Source: Mansonella perstans
Taxonomy: Eukaryota > Nematoda > Chromadorea > Rhabditida > Onchocercidae
Reading direction: 5' to 3'
Length of the DNA stretch: 64,000 nucleotides
Assembly (NCBI GenBank): GCA_037074765.1
Contig: JBAMDO010000578.1
Coordinates: 124,001 to 188,000 of the forward strand
Below the pieces are notes generated by a model. That model saw only the letters and a program-made list of their open reading frames with translations. It had not been told where the DNA came from and did not search any database. A program made the position numbers and the translations under genes. This document shows positions 27,701-38,078 of this stretch, piece after piece; position 1 is the stretch's first letter, and each line of letters opens with the position of its first letter.

Positions 27701-29439
27701 CCAGCTTATTGCATTCATTTCAACTGATGATATTATTTTATCATAATCGTTTCATTAAACCAAACACTTGAGTAATTGAGTGGATCAAGATCATTGATCT
27801 TTTTAATCGAATTGAAATTGAACATCAAAAACTATTTAATGCTCGTTGTAACACAATTCATAATGATCTTATTATATTGAAGAAAGAGTAATGAGCGATT
27901 AATAAAATCTAAATATACCTTTATTATCACGGTTACTCTTCACTTGTTAAAAATGATTATACATTGGTGTACAGTTGAAATACGATATTGCTCAAACTTT
28001 ATCTCAAACGAAATCATTCGATCACATTCGTACTGCATTACATAACTGTACACGTACGTAATGTAAATAAAGTTGCTAAAAAGTCATTGGTTGAATAAAA
28101 ATTATGCTACTATTTCAACTTGTGCACCAATGGTGCATCATTTTAAATCGATTTTGCCCGTAGGTAAATGCTTAAAAGCAGAATTTGAGTATGAATGTTA
28201 AATGGTTACTTGCTATGTTTAAATTTCCCGGGGTTCAATTTCATCAAGAACAATATCTTCTGCTACATAAATCTTTTTCCTTCTTTATAATTATTGGGGG
28301 CTTTTTTTTTTTTTTTTTTTGATGCTTTAAAAGTTTTCCACTTCTTTAACGACTGGTTATTTAATTTCACCTTCCAATCATTCCTTTCTTGTTAAGTACT
28401 CATTCGTCTCGTTTATATCTCTGTCATAACATACAACCTATCCATTTACTACTCTCCTAAGTTTGCTTTTTTGTTTTTTTTTTTTTTTTTTTTTTTTTGG
28501 TTGTTGAAAACAAAAAAAAGCTATTTCAAATTAGGTGCTATCGTTCTATCGCAATAACACCACCATTTTTATTGCTGCTGTCTGATTTTAAATAGCAAGC
28601 AATAGTTTTTAACCAACAACTTCGAAAACCAGTGTTCCAATTCGTTTGCATACATAGACACACGCATACACATACAAATGACAATTAATGATTCAATTTG
28701 AGATACCTACTAACATACCCGCACAGAAGTATATGTATCTGTAACAATCACAGATTCATATAGCTGTTCAATTTTCAAATTTTCTAATAATTGTTTAGAG
28801 GATAGATTGAAAATATTCTAGAAACTTGAATATTAGATTCAGGTTTCTCTAGTTTTTTTTTTTTTTTTTTTTTTTTTTGCTCACTTATTATAAAGTAAGG
28901 AATAACAAAAGGAACTCCTTTTCAACACTTTGCTAATTATTAAAATTTTATCCAATCAATTTGTACAAAAGAAAGAAGTATAACTAATATTGACAGATAG
29001 ATAAGTATTGTGCAAATTAATTGAAAAAAACTAGTAAGTTTACGATAATGATTGTATAGGATAAGAAATTGATGAATTAGTAGAATATAGAAGACAGGAA
29101 ATTTTTGGAACTAAATGATGATGAATTGTGCAACGAGAGTGTTCTTGATGAACACTGAAGATCTTTTACATACAGGAAAATGTCCAGATAGAATGCCCGT
29201 TTGGTAAATATTGAAAAAAAAAATTTTTTTTTTATACAGCTGGAAATTTTTGTAGAGTTTGAAAGCGCGAAATGAACCAACAATCTCGTCGTCCGTTTGT
29301 TCATCCGTCAATTTTTCAAGAGCATTGAAAGCCAAAGTTGACTATGAGAAAAGAACTATGCAAACAAAGTAAAAATGCAATAAACTCATATGTAAGAGGC
29401 ATTTCATTCATTCTATCTCTTTAAATTGCTTTGCAGTGC

Positions 29440-29474
<35 letters not shown>

Positions 29475-29893
29475 TTCCTTTCTTATTAATTCAAAGCTAC
29501 ACTATCCTTTTTCTAGCCTTTGAAATATTCCTAAGTTTTCCGGAATTTTAAACTTAGTTATTGGTAAATATTTAATGAATTAATCATTAATTAATCCATT
29601 TTCCTATCATTACCTACGATAGTATGACAATAAAGTTTTTTTATTTAATTGCAGTAAAGATAAACATAGATGATAATTAGCAAATATCACCAGATATCTT
29701 CAATAGTAATAAAGAGGTCAGAGTTGAGTAATTTTATTAATTTCTTTCTATTCTATTGATATTTTTGCCTTTTTTGTAATTTTTTACCGTTTTGGTACGA
29801 TGAAATAACCGTAAATTATGGCGTTATTTGAAACAAACTATTGCAATATTTAAATGTCGCTAAAAATCTCGAACGTATCATTTAAATATGAAC

Positions 29894-30403
29894 TTAACCT
29901 AAAACATTCTGTATGTATTTGAACTTTTCAACATTTTCGGATGTTATTGCGATCACTTTGGATCTATGGATTTTCCGGCTCTGATTTTTCACTTTAAGAT
30001 GACCAAAAGGGTCATTGGTCATTTTAGAAAAAAAAAGAACATTTAACATACCTTCATTTAATAGTGACAGTGTTTCAATATTGGCTGATATAAGCCGGAT
30101 ATTTGACCGGCGCCGAAGACAACTTTGATCTTCGCAACTTGAAATGAACGATTGAAGTAATGATCGGCAATTAATTAAATAAGTTTCAACTGTCACTAAA
30201 TATGAAACTATACGTGAAAGTCATAGTTTTTCCTCAATTATAATCCTAGTTTTTACCAGGCTTAGGATTTTAGCGCTTTCATTCAATTTAGGTTGAGACT
30301 TTTGATGCATGAAAAAGAAATCAATTTGACCTGAACAGCAAAATTCTAGCTTGTCAGACTTCAGCTTAATTAAAATTCTTATATGCTTATGACGGGTAAT
30401 CAT
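29894..30403 (-). CDS. Candidate small three-exon gene, unknown function
   Basis: Read on the minus strand: exon 1 30403-30331 (ATG at 30,403), exon 2 30195-30052, exon 3 29991-29894 (TAA). Introns are 135 and 60 bp, both GT-AG, with acceptors ATATTTAG and CTTAAAG. Phases agree (1, 1) and give 104 residues. The product is Lys/Arg-rich with four Cys and no signal peptide or membrane span. A middle segment (RSLLQSFISSCEDQ through NIETLSLLNE) could be helical. I do not recognise the family. Weak points are the second acceptor, the small size, and the fact that exons 2-3 also form one uninterrupted 100-codon frame, so the second intron is optional. It could be a decayed gene or chance. An in-frame stop lies just upstream of the ATG, and a possible spliced-leader acceptor (TTAACAG) lies about 20 bases before it. 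Confidence 0.28.
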
Positions 30404-30963
30404 TCATTAAAACATGTATCGCTGTTAATTTAATCTAATTAACTTAATTCATATTATATCATATTCAGATAAAAATTTAGAATTTTTAGGAACTATTTGA
30501 CAAATTCGTTTATTTTTTGTTGAACAATTGATAATCGCTTGAAATTGAGTAATTCTGTGTATCGTTCGTTACATATATATAATTTTTCATATATATATAT
30601 AATGCTGCCACTGAGAATCTGAGACTTTTAAGCTAATACCTTTCAATCTCCCATCCATTGCTTCCCAATCTGTTCTTAATCAAATTAATTTTTTAATTTT
30701 TAGCAACAATTACAAAGTTTCAAAAATAATAAATTCTGTTTATTTGAAAATAAACTTTAATCAAAACTTTTGACGTATTCGTTAAAAAGAAAACAAATTC
30801 CACTTGATTTTTACTTTTTTGACGATTTATCAGCTGTGAAACCATTCATTATTAATGACCCTTAAACATATCTGGAAATGATCGTTGTCTGTAAATGAAA
30901 ACGTTTTTTGCTTTTCCTCAAATTTTCCAACTTTTAATGATATATTAATAAATTCGGATCAAA

Positions 30964-31034
30964 TATAACTTACGTGTACTTACCAGATATGACTTACGTG
31001 TACTTATCAAGTATAACTTACGTGTACTTTCTTG
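30964..31034. repeat. Three-copy 24-bp tandem repeat
   Basis: Three adjacent units around the core ACTTACGTGTACTT, about 250 bp before the TATA-like box at 31,284. The TACGTGTA core is close to an E-box-like ACGTG motif, so a binding-site cluster is possible. Confidence 0.75.
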
Positions 31035-31283
31035 TACACTTCGGAGAGCTACATGTTATGTATGACGCATTTATCAAAATAGTATATCAAAGATCAGCTG
31101 ACTAATGGTAGCCAATTATTGCTATAAATTCGGTGATGGGCAGTCATAGGGCGCAGACATAGACATACACGCATACACACACATACACAGTAGAGACAGC
31201 TGGAAGCGTGTGTGTTTGTGTGTTGTACGTGATGGTTTGCACGTCGATGTATGTGTGTGCTAAATAGATGTTCTTGTTTTAGG

Positions 31284-31290
31284 TATAAAA
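31284..31290 (+). promoter_or_regulatory. TATA-box-like sequence
   Basis: TATAAAA followed by GG, a near-consensus TATA box. It is preceded by CA/GT-rich sequence (31,150-31,260) and followed by less AT-rich sequence and then by the minisatellite at 31,453. No convincing coding frame follows, so if it is a promoter the product may be a non-coding RNA. Confidence 0.3.
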
Positions 31291-31452
31291 GGTGACGGAA
31301 TCATAGTTGGTGAACCGCGGTCTTTTTTCTCCGAGATTTCGTTTTGTTTACTTTTCATCACTCTCAGTCCTTCCTAGTACTCGCATTATTTCGTTTTTCA
31401 ACTAATTAATACATTCAGTATCGGAGAACCATTGCATTCACTTAGTTATTCA

Positions 31453-32141
31453 GTGAAACGTTTAGCAACGTGATCATACTGAAATTATTCAGTGAAATGT
31501 TTAGCTACGTGATCGTACTGAAATCACTGCGTGAAATGTTTAGTATGTGTCGTACTGAAATTATTGAGTGAAATGTTTAACTATTTGATCGTACTGAAAT
31601 CATTAAGTGAAACGTTTAGCTACGTGATCATACTGAAATCATCAGTAAAATGTTTAGTATTTGTCGTACTGAAATTATAGAGTGAAACGTTTAGCTACGT
31701 GATCGTACTGAAATCACTGAGTGAAATGTTTGGTATGTGTCGTACTGGAATTATTGAGTGAAATGTTTAGCTATTTGATCGTACTGAAATCATTAAGTGA
31801 AACGTTTAGCTACGTGATCGTACTGAAATCATTAGTGAAATGTTTAGTATCTGTCGTACTAAAATTATAGGGTGAAACGTTTAGCTACGTGATCGTACTG
31901 AAGTCACTGAGTGAAACGTTTAGCTACGTGATCGTATTGAAATTGTTGAGTGAAACGTTTAGCTACGTGATCGTACTGAAATCATTGAGCGAAATGTTTA
32001 GCTACTTGATCGTACCGAAATCATTAGTGAAATGTTTAGTATCTGTCGTACTAAAATTATTGAGTAAAATGTTTAGCTACGTGATTGTATTGAAATCATT
32101 GAGCGAAACGTTTAGCTACGTGATCGTACTGAAATCATTAA
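31453..32141. repeat. Minisatellite, 18 units of 37-39 bp with five-unit higher-order repeat
   Basis: Units begin GTGAAAYGTTTAG. Starts: 31453, 31492, 31531, 31568, 31607, 31645, 31682, 31721, 31758, 31797, 31835, 31872, 31911, 31950, 31989, 32027, 32064, 32103. Two unit types alternate: a 38-39-bp type carrying CTACGTGATCGTACTG and a 37-bp type carrying TATNTGTCGTACT. Units 2-6 and 7-11 share the same order of lengths (39-37-39-38-37) and the same private variants, so a 190-bp block has duplicated; units 12-16 repeat it again with one unit replaced. The 39-bp units are 13 codons long, which produces an 89-codon open frame over the last seven units; I regard that frame as a by-product. Confidence 0.93.
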
Positions 32142-33330
32142 TTATTAAGTGTAAATAATTAAGTGAAATGCATAGCTATGTCGTACCAAAACACAAACGT
32201 GTAATATTTGTTAGCAAATAATAGAATGTTTTCGTAGAAACATCTCTCAGTTCTTACTGCGACATTGTCCGCCTCTATGTGTTGCTTCCTCTTTCCCTTT
32301 TGCGACATGTCGTGATGTCATTGTCATTAGTATCGCCGCCATAAGCACATTTAAAAAGCACTCTTTCACTTGAAAGTTATGTAAAGCTGATAGATAGATA
32401 GATAGATGGACAAACAAACAAATAAATAAAATAGGAAATATGTAATAAATGAAGAGAGACAAAAAGTTTTAATAAACAGCAATGATAGGATTTAGCTAAA
32501 CAACTACCCATCTCTGATTGAAGCTACTAGTAGTAGTAGTAGTGATCTGTGATTGTCAACAAGTCATCATCATATTGCTTAATGTCGTCGATTCAATGCA
32601 AGTGAAGATGGTAGGCAAGCTAGTAAAGCTGGTAGTAGATGCTATCAGAAAGAGATTCCTGTTGTTATAATTATTGGAAATGGGATGAATGATATAATAG
32701 GGAGCTTACTGGACCCAATATAATAGGCCAGTTTTTGAGCCATAAACAAAAAAATGGGGCAATTAACAAGTCTTACTATGTGCTGTATGCAGTGGTAATT
32801 TAATGAGTTAAAAATGGCCATTGAAGATAATTCATGGAAATTGGGCAAAAGCGGGGATTCAACGATACATTCTATCAATTTGTTAATTATTCGTGTTACT
32901 TGCTCTATTGCTATCACTATTATCATTATAATTACTTTATCAGTATTATTCACCTAACTGTATATTTGGGACATTTCCATTCATTTCATTATGTAAATTA
33001 TTACTTTTTTTTTAAAATGACGTCTTCAAGCAGATAGCGTTTTTAAAGTAATTATAATTTAAGTAATAATTTACATAATCGCTCGTCACTCCTTTCATTT
33101 CTTTTCACCTCTTCACGTCTTATTGCTTACCTTTGAAATTTCTTTCATATTTTGATCAATTTTACTCGATAAAATGGATCATAATAAGAATATTAACAAA
33201 TATTTTGTTTTGATAAATATTACATTAAATAAATTTTCGTGGTGTTAAGTTAATTTTAAATGAAATTGACATTGTAAAGATTATGGAAAAAATGATTTCT
33301 TTCATTTCTTTTTGTAGTTGAAAAAATTCC

Positions 33331-33432
33331 ATTAATTAGTACCATAATTTCTTATATGGATAATCGATTGTCAAAGTTAACATTAATTAGTACCATAACT
33401 TCTTGTATGGATAATCGATTGTCAAAGTTAAA
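33331..33432. repeat. Two-copy 51-bp tandem duplication
   Basis: Copies at 33,331-33,381 and 33,382-33,432 differ at about three positions. Each contains ATGGATAATCGATTGTCAA. Confidence 0.85.
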
Positions 33433-34390
33433 ATTAATATTAATGTGATGTGAACATATCATCTTTATCCTCATCGTCTGTTGTTGCCTTTATGTCTATT
33501 GCTATTGCTTATTTTTTTTTTTTTTTTTTTTTTTTTTACTGCTTGGATATATGAAACTTCACTAAGCATCCTGTTTTGCATATTCTGTTGAAGAATGAAG
33601 GAAAGAAGGAAGATGGCTTGATAATGCTGAAGAAAATTTAGAATCAATACCAGAAAGTCATTATCATCATAACAGTTAACATGAAAAATGATAGAAGGAG
33701 ATATAGAAAGGATATTTTTTGATGAGAAAAGAATCGTTAGAATGTGATAATTTAACTCTTTAGATTGATGTAACCGAAATATCTTCTTGATATTATAATT
33801 ATTAGGATATGGTAATTTAATTTCTTAAATTGATGTAGCCAAAATTTACCAACTTGATATTATAATCATTAAAATGATTATTTCTGGTATAATCATTAGA
33901 AGATAATTTAATTGTTTAAATTAATGTAGCTAAAAAATATACCTTATTTGATATAATATACTATAAGAATCAAATTGAGTGGAATTTTTGGAACAGATTA
34001 AAATGTTTAGATCAAAGAAAAAATGTTTATAATTTTTCTTTTTTTGAAATGTCAATTGCATTGTCATATACTTAAAGCATAAAAATGTGCAGTGATAGTA
34101 GGCATGAAGAAAAAGAATATTTTAGTGAAGAGTTAGAAAATGAAAGGCGGTAAATGGTCCGTCCAGAAAAGCTATAATATCTATCTGTTTTCTAGTTGAA
34201 TGAATGGTATGAATCATGATGACTTGTTGCACTGTATCTAATGGAAAAGGCAGAATAGATAGATACCTACCAATAGTGCGGGGCATCTATTACATATTGC
34301 AGTAGTTTGGCGGCAATGATACAATAGCAGTAGAAGCGGGCGGTATTGTTAGAGCAGTATAAGTGCAATGTGAAAGAAAATATCATAACA

Positions 34391-34422
34391 AAATAGCAGC
34401 AGCAATAGCAGTAGCAGTAGCT
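34391..34422. repeat. AGC/AGT trinucleotide repeat, copy 1
   Basis: Contains GCAGCAATAGCAGTAGCAG. The same 23-base core, including its interruption, recurs at about 34,729. Confidence 0.75.
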
Positions 34423-34724
34423 GAGGGTATTATTATTATTATTATTTTTACTGTTATTATATATAGAGCAAACATGAAAGGTAGATAATTTTAAAAAAAT
34501 TTTTTTTTTTTTTTTTTTAAATTTAAATATGATATGATTTAATGATTTATTTTTTTTAAACAATATTCCTAAAATAATCTTAATTTAGCTTTAACCTTTC
34601 TCTTTCTTTCTTCATCAATTCCTTCTTTTTTTTTCAATTTCATTTTTCTTCATAGCTTTATCCATTCAGCTTTTAATTCTTGTCAAATGCACTTTTCGAC
34701 AATTTTTGCAAGCACGGTACTAGT

Positions 34725-34755
34725 AGCAGCAATAGCAGTAGCAGTAGCAATTGGC
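34725..34755. repeat. AGC/AGT trinucleotide repeat, copy 2
   Basis: Shares an identical interrupted core with the copy about 335 bp upstream, so the two are probably related by duplication rather than by independent slippage. Confidence 0.7.
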
Positions 34756-34921
34756 ACAACGACATTTACCCAATATCAGTAACAAACACTATACCACAAA
34801 TGATTTTTTTTTTTTTCCCTTGATGATCGAGGGAGACCTCTTTGGGAGAGAGAGGAAACAGAGGGCTATTGGATAGTCACCACAGCTGGCCATAATATCA
34901 CATCATTTCTCCCAATTCCCT

Positions 34922-34925
34922 CACA

Positions 34926-34962
<37 letters not shown>

Positions 34963-34968
34963 ACACAT
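34922..34968. repeat. CA microsatellite
   Basis: (CA)n with one interruption by TACA near the end. Confidence 0.9.
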
Positions 34969-35260
34969 AGATTTTGTTGAGAGCACTTTCTCCAGTTATA
35001 GTACCATTCATCTTTCCCGAATCCTTTTGTTATTTCAACATTATGGTAAAAATTACCGTTTTCTAAATGAAAGAATTAAAATATGTCCTTTAAATAATAA
35101 AATTTTAGAAAAAGTGAAATGATATAATTGTAGATATTGAAATGGAAAGGGAATGATTAAATTTTGTAGAGAGAAATAATTTTAAACATATTTAGGACTA
35201 TGAAATTAGATATAGATTTAAGCTTGCATATACTTTAATCCTTTATTATCTTAATTCCTA

Positions 35261-35500
35261 ATATTTAAGAAATCTCGATCCAGAGATAATTTAATTTGTT
35301 AGCGCTCCGCGATATTTAAGAAATCTCGATCTAATTTGTTAGCTCCGCGATATTTAAGAAATCTCGATCTAATTTGTTAGCTTCGCGACATTTAAAAAAT
35401 CTCGACCCAGAGATAATCTGATTTTTACTTGCTCCTCAATATTTAAGAAATCTCGATACAGAAATAATCTAATTTATTAGCTACTAGCTGCTCCACAATT
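35261..35500. repeat. Five-copy interspersed tandem repeat, 38-51-bp spacing
   Basis: The anchor ATATTTAAGAAATCTCGA starts at 35,261, 35,312, 35,350, 35,388 (diverged) and 35,439. Copies differ by presence or absence of a CCAGAGATAAT segment, giving two unit lengths. Each unit ends near TTAGC-TCCGCG. Confidence 0.85.
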
Positions 35501-35661
35501 CTTTGTCTGATTATTTTGATTCCATTGATTCGATTCTTTAATGTTATACTTTTACGATATTTCCATGTTTTTTTTTTTTTTTTTCATTAGTTGCTATGCA
35601 AATAAATGTTCATTTAGAATTTAAATTGAACTTATTTCTTAAATTTAATTAGTGATTCAGC

Positions 35662-35788
35662 GATTCAGGTTCTATTTCCAGAATGTGTAATTTGTTTGTG
35701 ACTTCTTGCTTATTACCCAGATTACAGATTCAGGTTCTATTTCCGGAATGTGTAATATGTTTATGACTAATTGTTTATTATCCAGTAT
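35662..35788. repeat. Two-copy 65-bp tandem duplication
   Basis: GATTCAGGTTCTATTTCC starts at 35,662 and 35,727; the copies differ at several positions. Confidence 0.8.
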
Positions 35789-36141
35789 TATAGTGTTAGC
35801 TAGTCTAATGGGGTAACCTGTTAAACTTACACACACACTGAGAGACTGAGAGAAAGTTTATTTGACAGTAGCGGGATAGGGCGGGGTGGAGAATGATAAT
35901 AGAAAAGAGAGTAACAGTAACTTTTCACTTTCTCCCCCGCTATCTATCATTATTGTCCCATCTGGCACAACAACATAATATTGTTTGACGATAGCGACGA
36001 CGATTGATTTGATCGGATCGGGTCGACCAAATTATAAAACAACCAAAACCAACCAGTCGTTGCGTAATAATCACTTTTCCTTTCCCTTTCTTTCTAATTG
36101 CAGCATTTTTGCAATAACAATAGCTAATACCCTCTATTCTT

Positions 36142-36168
36142 TTCTCTCTTTCTCTCTCTCTCTCTCCA
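36142..36168. repeat. CT microsatellite
   Basis: CTCT/TTCT run; a second, similar run occurs at about 36,565-36,598. Confidence 0.8.
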
Positions 36169-36284
36169 AATATAACATAACAACAACAATGACACTCATT
36201 CTGTCAGGATCGTTGTGCTTCTCATTCAATCTTTACTTCCTTTCATTGATAACACCAAAAACGACCTCCATACTCAAAAGCAAC

Positions 36285-36335
36285 GGGGGAAGGGGGAGGG
36301 AAGGGGACAGGGACAGGGACAGGGGTTAGGGTGGG
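36285..36335 (+). other. G-run cluster with G-quadruplex potential
   Basis: Nine runs of three or more G in 51 bases, separated by loops of one to three bases: starts at 36285 (5G), 36292 (5G), 36298 (3G), 36303 (4G), 36310, 36316 (3G each), 36322 (4G), 36329 and 36333 (3G each). This far exceeds the four runs needed for a G-quadruplex and is exceptional in this AT-rich window. A G-rich GGGTGAGT-type repeat follows at 36,390-36,445. Confidence 0.8.
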
Positions 36336-36962
36336 TAAGTTAGGACAAGTATTGAATGTTGCAGAAAAAAGAACTGGTTCTTTGGGTTTAGGATAGATGA
36401 GTAGGTGAATGGGTGAGTGGGTGAGTGAGTGGGTGTTGGGTAGTTGTTTAGTAGACAGCGTCTACTTCAAATAGCCAACCTTTTCTGCGCTCCTTTAGAT
36501 CCATGCATAAATGGCTATTCTTCATCTTCATCACCCTTTAGTCTCATTTAATTTTGTTTTATTCTCTCTTTCCCTCTCTCTCTCTCTGTCTCTCTCTGGT
36601 ATCCATTTCTTTTTCCATTTTCATTCCCGTTATGTTTTGTTGGCTATTTCCGATTCATTTTGTATGAAGGCATTGAGAATGGTATGAGATTTGAAATAAG
36701 CCAAGTAAAGAAAAAGCCTTAAGCTTGGCTAAACTATTCTTTTCAATTCATTTTTATTTGCAATGAACAAAAATGCACTTTATTAAAAGTGTGACTAAAT
36801 GAGTTAAAATTTAAGGCATAATTACCCATAATTATGTATTACTTCTAAAACATATACAGGTTTTTTTAACATTAAAAAAAAGTTGATATAATTATCATTT
36901 TTGCAATGTGGAAGAAAATGATGGGTAAGAAAAAAAAAAAGCACCCCTGTGTGGATCTTTAT

Positions 36963-37051
36963 GACACACACACACACACATACACATACACACACACACA
37001 CATGCACACACACACACACACACACACATACACACACACACACACATACAT
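36963..37051. repeat. CA microsatellite
   Basis: Long (CA)n with TACA and TGCA interruptions. It explains the Thr/His and Cys/Val runs in overlapping open frames. Confidence 0.95.
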
Positions 37052-37139
37052 ATATAACTATAAACATAACAAAGTTTTCTGGTCCTTCTACAACTATTGC
37101 TAGAGGACCAATGAAAACCAACCGATCAACTAAAACTAA

Positions 37140-37200
37140 TCGACCGATGTCCAATCCGAAAACCGATCGACCGATCGACCAACCGATCCGATCAACAAAA
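37140..37200. repeat. CGATCGACC short repeat cluster
   Basis: Repeated CCGATCGACC/CCGATCC words, partly palindromic (CGATCG), lying between the CA and the GATA microsatellites. Confidence 0.6.
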
Positions 37201-37334
37201 TACAACTATTCAACATATTTTATATACATGCTATAACATTGACGGAGAAAAAAAGCTCACATTGAAAAATGATGAATAGAGAACATAGGAAAGCTAATTA
37301 TCAACCGGAAGACAGACAGACAAAGATAGAGACG

Positions 37335-37440
37335 GACAGACGAGTGATAGACAGATAGATAGATAAGTAGATAGATAGATAGATAGATAGAATGATAGAT
37401 GGATAGGTAGATAGATAGATAGATGGATAGATGGACATGC
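37335..37440. repeat. GATA microsatellite
   Basis: Interrupted (GATA)n over about 100 bp, with variants such as GATG. A shorter GATA run lies at 32,390-32,408. It could bind GATA factors, but repeat length alone does not show function. Confidence 0.95.
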
Positions 37441-37720
37441 ATTGCTCATATATTCATGTTATCTATGTGTTTTTGTTGTATGTATGAGCAATAACGTGCA
37501 TACATGCAGAATAATTTCCTGAAAACACGGTATGAAGTACTGAATGAACAACAAATGACTGAGACTGGCTCACAACAACTAACTGGAATGAATGACTCTT
37601 TTCTCAGCAAAAATACATCTGTTTGACAGTTCAATTTGAAATCATTGAATCAATGTGTGTTCATTGTTCCAGAATGGCGTTCAGTGTTTCCAAATATCTT
37701 TAAGAGTAAAGCCTTAAAAA

Positions 37721-38078
37721 TATGTCTTACAGGCCTTAAAAATGTTTATTCTCATCATCCATCATTTGTAATTTCTAATATCACACGTAGCACGCAACAC
37801 AATGCAACATATCTAACGTGCATTTTATAAATAAACTACTATGTTTTACAGGCCTTAAAATGTTTTTTCTCATCATCTATCATTTGTAATTTCTAATATC
37901 ACACGTAGCACGCAGCACAATGCAAGATATCTAACGTGCATTTTGTAAATAAACTACTATGTCTTACAGCCTTAAAATGTTTATTCTCATCATCTATCAT
38001 TTGTAATTTTTGATATCACACGTAGCACGCAGGACAACGCAGGATATATCTAACGTTCATTTTATAAATGAACTGTAC
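37721..38078. repeat. Three-copy tandem repeat of about 119 bp
   Basis: Copies start at 37,721, 37,840 and 37,958 with TATGTYTTACAG and run through CACACGTAGCACGCA and TAACGTGCATTTT. Copies differ by scattered substitutions and by one- or two-base indels; the third is the most diverged. Each copy has a TTACAG acceptor-like site and a TAAATAAAC that resembles a poly(A) signal, so spurious processing signals are repeated. Confidence 0.92.

Larger units (their letters stand above)
16756..29893. other. Gene-poor AT-rich stretch
   Basis: About 13 kb in which I find no coding exon with credible flanking splice sites and protein-like composition. It contains small tandem duplications near 20.4-20.6 kb, a GT-rich microsatellite at 24.7 kb, and homopolymer runs at 28,302-28,320 (T), 28,474-28,498 (T), 28,853-28,878 (T) and 29,443-29,472 (A). 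The portion at 22.7-23.1 kb is less AT-biased and less repetitive than its surroundings and could be regulatory. Confidence 0.5.

Noticed and set aside
31889..32158. 89-codon open frame with a 13-residue repeat
   Set aside because: It is fully explained by seven minisatellite units of 39 bp (13 codons); units of 37 and 38 bp break the frame elsewhere in the array.
35985..36329. 114-codon open frame ending in Arg/Gly/Asp
   Set aside because: Its C-terminal part is the G-run cluster and its middle is a CT repeat; no splice or family support.
36320..36345. Interstitial telomere
   Set aside because: Only one GGGTTAGGG occurs; nematode telomeres are TTAGGC repeats, and the surrounding pattern is GGGACA/GGGA.
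36822..37236. Open frames with long His/Thr or Cys/Val runs
   Set aside because: They translate a CA microsatellite in several frames and on both strands.
37257..37442. Open frame with repeated IYLS
   Set aside because: It translates the GATA microsatellite.
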